Shown in pieces: positions 33,864 to 46,100 of a DNA stretch of 64,000 nt; within the stretch, counting starts at the first letter, position 1, and the number at the start of each line of letters is the position of its first letter. The notes beneath the pieces are model-generated. The model saw nothing but the letters and a program-made list of their open reading frames with translations, ran no database searches and had not been told where the DNA came from. Both the position numbers and the translations under genes were made by a program. Source of the DNA: Cloeon dipterum (taxonomy: Eukaryota; Arthropoda; Insecta; Ephemeroptera; Baetidae); NCBI RefSeq assembly GCF_949628265.1, contig NC_088790.1, positions 18,418,545-18,482,544 of the forward strand. The letters run 5' to 3'.

Positions 33864-36800
33864 GATGGTGCGCAGCTCGAGAAGTCGAAAGACAGAACCA
33901 TCTGTTTACACAATGGTGAGGATGCTGGAGCTGATCTTTGGCAGCGTCGCATTTAAAATACATGTGCGTGGGGAGCTCCAAGAAAGCAGAGGAGATAAAA
34001 AACCGACAGTAGAGAGCTGCGGGTGTGCATTTCACGGGCGCGTAAAGTGAGAATTATTATACAAGAAACACAGAGAGGCGCGCATTATTATTGCATATTT
34101 ATTTCTCATTCTAGCGTGTGGGTGTTGGTTTGCTCGCTCTGCGGGGTTAAGTTTCAGGATCTGTGCGAAAACAAGTGTCTGTGGCTATTATGAAAACACA
34201 CTTTGGAGCATGTTTGTTAAATGTAATTGCTGAGTGAATATTATCAATTTCTTTGGAAATATACAGCGTTGTGAAACCAAGCCACATCAACTACTGCAGC
34301 CGGAACGATGGTTCACCTTGCGAAATTTCAGATTCTATAGTGCCGCCTATCATTTTTCCTCAGTGGTTAGAATAAGAAATTTAAGGTGTCGACATGAAGA
34401 TTATGTGCTGTACTTCTAGAATTCAGCAAAAATTGCAGCAAAACAACAAGCACTTCTGTGGCACCGAAACTTATCGGTATGAGGTGTTAAAGGAGGTCCA
34501 TTTTTATTAAAATATTGTGACAAAAGAATTTATTTTATTACTATTATTATTTGTAAGGAAAATTTATGAAATATTACCAAAGATGGTTAAAATTTTGGGC
34601 TACAATTTTTAATCACGATCCTATAAAATTTTCAAAACAATAATTTGAGAAAACACATTTTAAAACTCAGGTTGAAATTTCATTTTGACCATTTTGCAAA
34701 ATAAAGTAGTGCTGCAATGATACTATTTAACAGCGATGAAGTAGAATGATAAATCGTTAAAATTATCAGGCTATTTTTTAACCCCCAATTTTCAACATTG
34801 CAAAAGTAACAATTTTGCCAAAAGAAGAAGTTTTTACTCCTTTAAATCCTTTAGATTAGCTGGTAGATTTGTCTTTCAACTATTATTATTATTCGTTATT
34901 TCCATACCCGTATCTCTATAATGAATATTGTTTTTATTTTTAAGGCATAATCGCCCAAAATGAAAGCTGTCTAATTTTGCTGCAGCCATCAGTCGTGTGA
35001 AAATACCTCATCCATAATATAGCAAGGCTTAAATACTAATGAAATAAAAACAGGCAACTCTGTCGTCAACATTTAGCACGGCGAGTTGGGTGCTTTTATC
35101 AAATCAGGGGCGCACAGCAGCCCTCGCAGCTGCACTGAAAACGTGTATATGCGCGACAAGGCGCTCGCGTTGTTGCCACTGCCATGGGCACTGCAATAAG
35201 AGCCTGTGTGTGTATCAAATGTATGGAGTTGTTGGTGCACACAGAGAGCAGCGACTTACTCCTTTGCCCCGGCGGGGATTTAGCCGGCGACACGTATGAT
35301 TTAGCCTGCTGCGGCTCTCGGCCCACGCCTCCCGTTGGGCTCGGCTTGGAATATTAATGCACTTTGCAACCCTGCTGCCGGCTGCAGATATGACGACGAG
35401 ATTCAAATTAATTCGGCCGCCGGGCTAAAGCAGCACCAGAGTTGAGTGTGTAAATACACAAAACTCGACTGACAGAGCAGTATATATATATGTAGTATAC
35501 ACTTATTTTGTGTGACGTGAAACGCGAGCAATTCTCCCAGCGCTTAGTTAAAAGTGATCTATCAGAAGCAATATTGGCTTAGTTCAAATTATTGCACCTG
35601 TGGTCACAGCGATATTGTCAGCTTGCTTAAGTGGATATTACGGATAATACTACGAACAGAGGGTCTGCCAAACTCAAATGGCTGCGTGATCCGCTTAAAT
35701 TAATTGATACAATAATTACATATGGTACCCGCTGATCGATTGTTCCTGTTGTGTAGGCATTTGAGTTAAGTGAAGAATTGAGTATTGTGGACCAACTGGG
35801 GACAGTAGCAAAAAATTCATAATTTTTATTTAATTTTTTATGAATTATACTTTTGCAATAAAAATCTACCAAATGTTATGGTTTTAACTTCATTTAAGTA
35901 TTTTTGCACACTTAGTATGCTCAGCCACCAACCTTTCCAACTACTAGACATGTCATCGAAATTTTGTTCAAAATTAATTAGCTTTTTCATGTGAATGCGG
36001 AAAAATAAATAACATGTGTGTTTGCATTTTTTAAATTATTAAAAAACGGCCAGGAAATAAAATTAATAGAAATAATTTTTTGCAAATCGTGATTTCTAAT
36101 TATATACACGCACATCTTTTTCTGTTAAAAATTTATCACACAGTAGCTTACTGGATTGCAAATAGTATTAAAAAATATGGATTTTTTGCGACAGTGCTAT
36201 TTTTATGAGATATTTTAGATCACAGGTCAAATCCGGCGTAGGCCGGTCGAATGTCACAATATCAACTGAACGCGAGATCTCCGACTCAGCGCTGGTCAGA
36301 AATTTTACGCAATTTTTTTTCGAAATTTTAAAATTCTGAGCTAATTTCAAAATTTTACTTAGAAACCAAAAATAACAGAAGTGACCTTTGACTTTGACCT
36401 GGAGCATCAAAGTTGGTGTTGGTTCAATCGGGCTCATCGAGAGGAATCCAAAAAAGTACACAATATGTGTTTTTGAAATTTCATTACGATGAGTAGATGA
36501 GGTATTATAAGATCTCAAATTTTATAAATATCCATATGTAACCCGTGCAAATGAATTTTATTTATTTTCTCTTTAATAAATTTGTAGTCAGTTTATAAAA
36601 CAGGGTTTGCCGCAAATTTCATATAAAACGTGTGTTCAGCTAGTGTTTACATTATTGAGGACAACGGCGGATAGATATTTGACACAAGGTGTCGGCCAAA
36701 AAGTGGCTGCAGAGGACGCGAGACAAAGATGACACGAGTGCTCTCCGAGTTCGATTTGATACTGGAATCAGCGCGAGAGTCAGATTGAGCGCAGCAAGGA

Positions 36801-39800
36801 CCGAGCGAGCTCAATTAGATGCTGAATACACGGGTGAGTCAATCTGACGCTGAATTTTCGCTCGTTCACTCGGTTTCACGCATATCGCGCGTTCTGCCAG
36901 ACTCATTTTTTCTGTGGGTTTTTCTTCTTTCAGTTAACCTCCTATACGTGTATAATTTGTAAGCAATTTTACTGCTTTTAAAATGTGTTGCGTAAACAAA
37001 ATACATAATCATCTTGATATATTTTTAGAAATACTCGTGACAGTACATATTGTTGAGAGTGCAAATTGGGAAATTCAACTACCGTCACACTCCTCTGCGG
37101 GGAAATGGAAGAACCTAGAGTGTGATTGGCAAAGCAAACCAATCTACGCTTGTACGGCTGCATTCTCCAATTCAACCGCTGCTCCAAAGATAGAAACTAA
37201 CCCACAACAACATGAAGTTTCAAAGCAAGTGATTTAGCAAGAAGGGAATATTCCAATGAAGGAAATGTAATATCGCTTGGTTGCAGTGAAAATATTAGCC
37301 AGCTTGAAAATTCACGGCTGAATCAACCGTTAATTAAGTTTGGGGAATTTGATCTGTGCGCGAGAGCACGCAGGCAATAATATCACGCTCTGCCGTCTTC
37401 TTCGCCGTCGCTTGCTTGATCAAATTATCAGCCAATTAGCGGCATCGTCATGTCTCCTCTCAATAAGCTCCAATTAGAAATTCTCCTACTCTTCTGCCGG
37501 CTCGCCAAATTTACTTTTGACGTGCGTCGACTTTCGTACCACTATCGACCTGTGTTGTCGTTGTTGATGCTGTGTACAAAATTAATTAGCATCGCAACAG
37601 GGTTGTGCCAACTAATTCGTATACGCTCCCCTTCTTTCATTATCAGCTATCAGACCATATTCAAAGGAGCAATAATACAAGCCCATATACCGACAATCTA
37701 AATATAATGAAATGAAAAGGCTTCGTTGAATTAATTTTCCTTTGAAATAATGGTGAATGGTGTGGTCATTAAATCAAATTGGATATTAATTTCAAAGTGG
37801 AAAACCTCACAACAATTTTCATGCATGTAATTTTAGCCACAGTAGCAGCATTATAAGAGAATTTTGTACAGCAGGTAGGTATAACAATCATCCTAATTAA
37901 GAAACAACCAATCCTTGTGACGACCGCTTTTCAGTGAGCAAATATTTTATTTTTTAAATTTTACGCTATTCAATAAATTTTATTATCTGCATTACCCGCG
38001 CTGTTAATCTTCAAATGGCTCTTTCATGACTTTTCTGCAAAAATGTTATCACTGCTAATTTGCTGTCCAACTCCGTACGCCACACACCCATAAGGAGAGC
38101 TCGAGAGAGATCCATGAAATGACATTAGTCTCATTTTATTATGAATCTGGATGTTGCTAACCAGAAAATTGCTACCTCATTGTAGAAGAAACAGAATTTT
38201 TTGTTGCAGTCGTTAGAATCAGATTTATGGCAAACCATTTTTCCACATTGCACAATATTTCAGTGAATTGGTAAAGTCCGGTGCATGCTCGTTTAATCAA
38301 AGCGTTGGTTAGTTCGTGATTTGTTGCACCGACGTGAATACAGTCGCTGATTAATCATAGTGCACAAATGTGGAATGGCATCATTGCTATGCTTGATAGT
38401 GAGGTTGTTGGCCAGCATAAAAGTGGTGCGCATTGTGCTAAGCCGAACTAGATAATTGTTAATTGGAGACGTCCTTTGTTCAACAAGCGCAATTATTCCT
38501 GATTGCGAATTAGTGAGTGGTGCATCGCGGAGTTAATCCACCTGGCTGACGTCGGTGAAATACCTGCACGCCTAATTGGATTGATATAGGTAAGTGAAGA
38601 GCAAACATGCTTTAGCTGACTACTGTGTGCACAAGTCAAAGATACTTGTTCGCACTCGGTGACACCCTCCCTCTGGTCCCGCGTCGGTGGATTGGCAAAT
38701 ACAAATCACAAATTGCATACTCAAGGGAATCAGCTCAGGAGCCATGGAATTAAATTAAAAGAGCAAATTTGTGCATATTTAATGAAAGTGTGATTGTAAT
38801 GAGAATCAAATTTTGAATGGTATAAAGGGAAAAATACGAATGGACCATTTAAAAAATAAATGCTTTATTTGCATTGCTCAAAGTTGTGTCTTCGGTCAAA
38901 TTTTACTGCTGAATCATTTTAATTTCATATTATTATTTACTTGTCAAAAATCGAGATAAAAATTATTTTGGCAACATATACCCACGATAATATAATACAA
39001 AAATATAAACTTGAAATAAGAAAAAAATATTCATTGACTCAAAACTCTTTGTGGTATTTTAGCCAGGGCAGCTAAAAGTGAACATTTGAAGATAAAACTG
39101 TTCTTGGGCGTGCTCGGTTTGGACTGCCACTTGTTTCTGCCCCTCAGGCCTCCTCAGCAGTACTTGACGAGTAAAACGAAATTCATGCCGCAGTATTAGT
39201 TGCAGAACATTTTGAAATATCGACTGCTGCACAGAAACAAGATGGCTAAATCATATGCCACTCGCGAGATAACTTCTTCTTTGAATAATTCACTTATAGT
39301 CTATATTTCATTCTTGAATGATTGAAGCCTTTTCAAAGAGGGATTTTTGCAGCTCATTGTCAGTGCGGCATGATATTACTTTGTAATTGATCGTTATACA
39401 TTTTTTCGCTAGTACTATTCGCCCTTTCTTGCTTACTATGCTACATATTTTGAAATTATTCATATGTATTTTATTATATGTGACATGAGCAAGAATAAAC
39501 AATGATCAATGATAATATTAACAATTAGAAGCATAAAAAATGCCGCAGCTGTTAACCAAAGCAAAATCTGTATAAATATTTCCTACTATAGAGGCGGTTA
39601 TTGTGTTAAAAAGAAATAGAGTAAATAATCGCTTAAAAATTGATTTTTTTTCAGTTAAACTTCTTTGAAAAGCAATTTATGTACCATTTAATCTTCTTTA
39701 TTTGATGATTCATCTGCAGATTAGAAGTGAAAATTCTAGCGCAAACGGTCAATTTTCCAGAAAAGCCCTGCTTTCTACACATTTATTCTCTACACTATAC

Positions 39801-42800
39801 CTTGCAGGCCAGGCCTTCCTATTTTTATGCCCAGCGAACGCGGAGGGCAAACAAAACCCTGGCTGGCGCAGCTCATTTCCATTTATCAAATCAAGCGAAA
39901 GGGCGGACGGGCACACTCTCGCAGCACAAAGTCGAAAAATCCCTGCTCTGCGTCGTCGGCGACGCGTGCATAAATTGATGAGCGGCCGCGGCTGCGGCTC
40001 TATATCACTTGATATACTCAGGCAAGTCGTCTCTGGATCGCATGCACAGTGGTCCCTTTTTCCGCCTCTTTCTCTCCACGCAGGCACCGGGGTGCCTGCT
40101 TTTCGCATTTGCGGCCGTGCCGCCGAGTGTATTTGTGTGTTGCCCAGGCAACTTTGTTCTGCTTGCTGCCTGCCTGTTTGTCTTGATATATTCGCGCGCG
40201 CATCATCATTTTCTCGCTCCCTTTGACTCCCGCCGCTGGCTAGGGGTCTCCAATAGCAACCAAACGATCTTTTGCGCGTTCGCCACCCAACTTCGCCCTT
40301 CTATGATCCATCTTTATGTATACCTCTCTCTATCAGTGTGCAAAGGTTTCTTTGAACGGTGCTTTGTGGCCACGACATGCGCACACCGCGTTTGTTTCTT
40401 TCCTATTTTTGCACAATCGTGATTTGCAGCGTCATATTCAGTACAAGCCCTTTTAAATTAGGCAAATTTTCTGTCTGGTGGTAAACGATAATATTTTTGT
40501 TTGGCAAACCAGATCGAATCAAAACATTATTTATATTGAAATTGACTATATATTCGACTTCAAAATCAACTAACAATTCCTGCAACTCTTATTATTAACA
40601 TTTAAATTGGAAATTGTGCTTTGAGAAACGAATGAACTGTTGAAGTTGGATATAATATATCAATTAATAAAAAAAATCTATCGAAATCAACGACTGCGGT
40701 TCTACTAGTATAGCTTACGCGTTTAATTAGTTGCTGCACATAAAACACACATCAATCCAGATTGCCCTGGGAAAACGTGATTATGAAACGGTTGCATTAA
40801 CCTAATTAACGGGAGTGCGTGAAATAGTCTGATTTAATTGCACCCCTATTTCACTCGTACCCCTTAGCGCACGCACACCCCAGCATGCCCGACGGTAAAG
40901 CTCAAGCATTGGAGATTGACTGACTGCAGCAGTGACTGCTGACTGACCATACGTTGGTGTAGTTGGCACGAAATGTGCGTTGGACATGCGAATTCCATTA
41001 CGCCAGATGCCACTGCTCAACAATGTCAGGGGACGTGAAAAATGATCAAACACTGGCGAACTAATTATAATTATGAAATGTATTATTTCATTCTAGAATT
41101 TAATTTGGATAAAATTTTAGACTCTCTCAAACAATAATATTTTTCATGGAATTTTTCAGTGGTTATAATGTGTATAAAAGGATCCCTGTTAAGATGTTTA
41201 TATTTATGGGCCCATTTCGGCTTTGCTCTTCACAGAATTAAGTCTTAACACGGTGTGTATGCCAGAAGTGGTGCCCTTTCTCACTTTTACTTTTATCTCT
41301 TTTGACAAGACATTTTTTGTGATTATTGACAAACACATATGTATGTATTTTTAAGTGAGAATAAACAAACATGAAGATAAACGTTGAACTACAGTCCCTA
41401 AAAAGCAACATTCAAAATTGAAGTTCAACATAACATTAATAGATGATCAGCAGGTCTATTTGATCTATTTTACCTCCCTCACATCCATAGAAGAAAAGAG
41501 CAAAATAAAATCAATGGGAAATATAGGGGAAATCGGTCCGTCTCTTGACGTATATTTTATATCGAAATAATTTTAACTGGTATATTTATAGAAATTGCGA
41601 AATCCTATTTTTCACACCCCCGCTATGTGTTTAAGCTTGATCACGGGGAATCCACCCTTATACAATTCATTGTGTATTTATTATAGTACAGTGAGCAAGA
41701 GAAGGGGTCAGTCAGTTGGAGACGAGGCAGGCGCCGAGGGTGCACATACCTATATATGTGTTTGGTTTTCAGCTAACTGCTCGTGCCGCGCTCTCACTGA
41801 TTGACTCAATGCGTCTCGTGTGTGAGAGTGCGATTCAATTGACCAGTACGCTCACTTACCCTTGCACACCCTCCCATACCATCTACTGCCCTTATCAATC
41901 AAACGGAGTGCACGAGGAAGGGATGAAAATGTGCAGCTCTAACATGTAAAAATATTACAATTAAAATGAATTGCATGAAAACTTTTTTATCAGTGTGCCA
42001 ATGCTACCAGGCAGATTTTGTTTCACAGCTATACAAATAAGAAGTTTCAAAATAATCAAGAAGAAACACATTTTTATTTTTTAAACAGTAAACGCTTCTT
42101 GCTGATATTCATGAACTGTTAGAAAGTTACTGCTAACAGTAGGACAAAAATGCTAAATTATTTGCTCCGAAGGGAAGAATTAACCTACAAAAAGATAAAG
42201 AGCTCGCGGATATAGGATGCTTTGAAATTTACTTTCTCAGGGTTACGTCAGAGTTTTTTTAATTTGATTTAAATTATAGGTCCCATTATTGTTGGTTTGT
42301 CAAGGTATATTAAAAATAATAGATTTGAAATCATTGATGGTTACGGTTAGGAAACTTAGAGTAAATTCAGGTAGTAAAACAAAAAAGTGTTTTGTTATTT
42401 TTTTCTGTTCTGAATGTGGGGATGAATGGGGCATATAGTGGCTCTGCTGATCTGCACTAAAACTATATTATAATTTAATCTAGGAAAACTAATGATAGCT
42501 TTGGGATTTTCTGGTTGTACACGTGAGGCTTAAATCTACGTACAAATATGATTTCAACTCTGGCGTAAATTTTACCAAATTTGAATTTTTATTTATTTAG
42601 CGACAAGTTGCACGTGCCGCACCACGTTCGACCACTGCATCGATAAAGAATAGATTAGTGTAGAAATTAGTGTTTTCGGGGGTGAGAGGGTGGCGTTGAG
42701 GGGTGTCGGGAGCGCGTGGCGGCGCCGGGAGGGTTGTGCGCAGGAGCGGGAGATGGAGCAGCGGGCGAGCGGCGCGAACCTTTTCGGCGGCCGGCATTAG

Positions 42801-43040
42801 CCTGCGAGCCGAGCGAGCGAAGACTCTGTGTCGCCTGCTGCCGGTGGAATCGCACGCCTGCACCACACCAGCACTGCACCCAGTCTTCTCCGGTTTGGTT
42901 TTGGCCCAGCAGCTGACTGACACCTTGTTCGTGCGTGACCTGTGCTGCGGTGGATTGCGAATTAGTGATTGTCGCTCCGATCCGTGCGTGCGCTGCTCGG
43001 TTTTTGACGCTGCGCTAGAAGAGTGAAAGAGATAGCAAAC
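33864..43040. other. Intergenic DNA and ephrin 5' leader
   Basis: No coding exon is supported. GC-richer islands of a few hundred bases (about 35050-35470, 36640-36930, 38220-38720, 39740-40420, 40730-41060, 41640-41950 and 42600-43040) interrupt AT-rich DNA. The last one should hold the ephrin promoter and leader. It contains upstream ATGs, including a 15-codon frame starting near 42751. The 34-kb end should hold the CRTAP-like promoter. Confidence 0.5.
38220..38600. promoter_or_regulatory. Candidate enhancer: cluster of homeodomain, Sox and CRE-like words
   Basis: Visible words include the palindrome TGATTAATCA (38348-38357), several ATTAG/TAATT cores, CCTTTGTTC (Sox-like) next to GGAGACGTCC, and TGACGTC (CRE-like) about 80 bp further. 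The segment lies 4.5 kb before the ephrin exon. This is motif density only. Confidence 0.25.
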
Positions 43041-43153
43041 ATGTGGTGGTTTCAGTTGTTCACGATGCTGTTGGCCGTGATGGAGATTATCCCGCGGAAA
43101 GTGACCGCAAGCAAGCAACACATTGTCATCTACTGGAACACAACCAATCCAAT
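43041..43153 (+). CDS. Ephrin: Ephrin, first coding exon (partial gene)
   Basis: The exon encodes 37 residues plus two bases and ends in a strong donor (AT|GTAAGT). A signal peptide (WWFQLFTMLLAVMEIIP) is followed by KQHIVIYWNTTNP. The YWN-[ST]-[ST]-NP motif is the hallmark first strand of the ephrin receptor-binding domain. Ephrins are membrane-tethered ligands of Eph receptor tyrosine kinases, acting in axon guidance and boundary formation. The other exons, with the four conserved cysteines and the membrane or GPI anchor, were not found in the following 20.8 kb, so intron 1 extends past the window. The start is the ATG that directly precedes the hydrophobic core. Confidence 0.85.
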
Positions 43154-46100
43154 GTAAGTAGCCGAGGAGGCGCCGACCCGTCTGCCGGCGGACGGCCGCT
43201 CGCCGCCCGCTAAACTGTCCACGCGCGACTGCCTGCTTTCTTGAAAGATAATCATTATATTTGCTTAAGTACTATCAGGGAAAATTTGGTGAAACTCCTG
43301 CTTTTCTATTAATTTTTCGAAGAGTCTAGGTATCAAAATTTTCCGGACTAGTTTGATTTGAGAGAAAATTTGATAAATGAAAACATAAACGCTTGGTATA
43401 CTGGACGATTCTGGTGCTGCTCAAGCGAGAAAAAAATTAAATTGCTAAAATATAGGCTCAGAAGCACCGTCAAAATAGGCGATCAGCTGATTCTGAACAG
43501 GAGGGACATTAGAAAGAAAATTGCTTGAAATTAATTCTGAATAGTTAGCACTTTATTTATATTAATCAAATGTGAAATAAACTATCGCACTTAATTATGT
43601 GTTTAAAATAAATTTAAGTAACCGTGAGACTGCCAGTTGCATTTATCCGGTGCAATCAACGTCTCTAGTTATTTTCTTTTGAAAGCCTGAAATTCAATGT
43701 GCACGCTCAGCTGACGGAAAAAAAGTTGTCAAACACCTTTTTGTCGCGGCACAATGGCTGGTAATTAGCGATTCATCGCTGTACGCTGAATTCCCCCCAT
43801 GTATATAACTCGCTCGTCAGCTCATTTCGCGCGCAAAACACAATCAATTTGGAGTGCACGTCGGCTGGCTGGGTTGGCCGACGAGCCGCGTGGCGAATTT
43901 GGTTTTAATCAGTCGGTCATGCTACAATTAATTCGGTTGCCAGGACGACGACGTGCATACGTGTGCGCGCCTCTTGAGCCACACACAAAATACTGGCTCG
44001 GCGCGCGGCTATTATGATCACACCTAAGGGGAGGCGCACACAGCCAGACCTCACTCGTATGTATAATGAAAGGCGTGCGGAAAAAGCGCCTGCTTAATAT
44101 TATGTAGGGTTGCCACGAAGCAGAGACGTGAGCTCGCCACTTACAATTAGGCTTCTCCGGACTGTGCCACTAAGACTGTGCCAGCCTGTTCATTGAACTT
44201 GACACTTCTCAATTGGAGATGGACTTTCATACAGCCTCAGGGATCTTGCGTCAAGTGTTAGCTCTCTGACACATTTTGTTGTTCCGCCAATGTAAATGAG
44301 TGAATTCCGACAATATTTGAGAGAGTTCACCGTCTGTTAAAATTCGTGAGTTGGGATGTCATTTTCCTTAGAACCACGAATTAACCGCATAACTGTCATT
44401 GAGACGGTCAGTCCTTCGCTTTTTTGCAATTCAGTATTTTCGGTGGAACCATCTGATTTTTTGTGTCATTTTAGTGTTTCAAATAAAATGGATTTGCCCA
44501 GCAGAGATGTGGCTAGCTTGAAGGGGGTCAATAAAATTAAAATCTGTATATCCGAGGTAATAAAATCCACCTTCTGGGCAAGTGCTTGGAGCACGCTTCA
44601 ACCCTTATTTTTATTACTGCGTGAATATAAAAATTATCAGAGGTAAAATGCCATTAAATTTGTAAAGTTAGAGAAGTAGTAAATTTAAAAGTTTCGATTT
44701 TACGACCTGCACGAGTACTTTACAGCAGATTATTTGTGCACGTACCAAACGTGAAGTGAGCCAAAGAGAGGAAAAGCGTGTAAAAAAATCGAACTGTTAA
44801 ATTTTGTCAAACGCAAATCTACAGGTGTTTTTTTCATTATTGAAACATCAAAATTTAAGTGTATGGCTCCATGGCCTCAAACATTTATTTAAACAGTTCT
44901 AACGGATGTTTATTCTCAAATTTTCAATAGATCAAAACCAGAAGCAATGGCGGCACTTCTGATTTACAAGTTTACTAACCCTTTTTAGGAGGACAAAGCA
45001 GGAATGAGCCCAAAGCTTACCAAATAAAATGTTGAGTGCATGGTGTCTACTTAAATTATAATGATGAGCATCTACAAGAATTTAAAAATACATATGTTAT
45101 TTTTGTTTGGTTGAAAAACATTTTTATTTGTCTATCGCTCCTCCAATATATGAATTCAAAAAAAAAGGATAAAAGGCTCCCACACACTGTAATTGCTTTA
45201 ATCTACGATCCATTTTTTATCGGTTCACATCTTTCGAGATGGGCGAGCCCCTGATAGTGAACAACCTGCGAAAACTTCGCGTCCCATTAGCATCGCGAAC
45301 AAATAGCTTGTGCACATTATCGTAATTACAATGCGATAGAATCAAATTTAGGTGTAAATCAGCCCGCACTCGACCCCCAAACATAGCTCCAAAGATCAGG
45401 AAGAACGATTTTAAAGACCATTAATCATTTAGTCTGTTTTAAACAAGAACGTTACTTATATAATGTGCAGTATTGATTTAATTACTCACGCCCATTTTGA
45501 TTCATAGAACAATTCCAAAAATTATTTTAGTTAATAAGTACATTTCAAAATATAAGTTGTTTGTTTAATAACCGAAATTTTAGGCGTCTTTTCATTAAAA
45601 TTCATCTTTAAGCTTGCCACGTGTAATATTTATTTCCATATTTTACCGGGATATCTATTAATCCTTGTCAGAGTTATCAACACTATTTACGATTCTTATC
45701 AACATTAGATATAGACCACTTGGACTTGGCGATCCTTGCAAATAAAAATTGAGAAAAATTGTCGCGTGGCAACCCTGCGGCTAAACTGCTCTCGCTGCCG
45801 AACGAGACATCAAGAGGCGGAGGGAGGGGGGGCCTCGCACAATAATAATGAGAGTGAGTGAAAGAGTGAGTGAGGTGGTATCAAATGATGCTGCAAAGGT
45901 GGAATTATTCGCAGCCATGTTGCCGGCTTTGCCGCACACTCGCTCGGGCCTTGACTGGCTGCTGCTGCCAGCGAGCTGCCCATTAACCCGTCTGACCACA
46001 TTTTTCCTTCCCCAGCCGATCTGTGGACACACTCGCTGGCTCGCAGACGTGGTGCATGCACACGCTGCGCTGAAACACACACCCCTGGCTTCGTCGGGGC

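Noticed and set aside
39702-40422. Overlapping open frames of 174 and 137 codons upstream of ephrin
   Set aside because: Several frames on both strands are open together in a GC island; none shows a domain or a plausible splice pattern.
42597-43121. Open frames on both strands over the ephrin leader
   Set aside because: They start at non-ATG codons and are explained by GC-rich leader sequence; only the 43041 frame has a signal peptide and the YWN motif.
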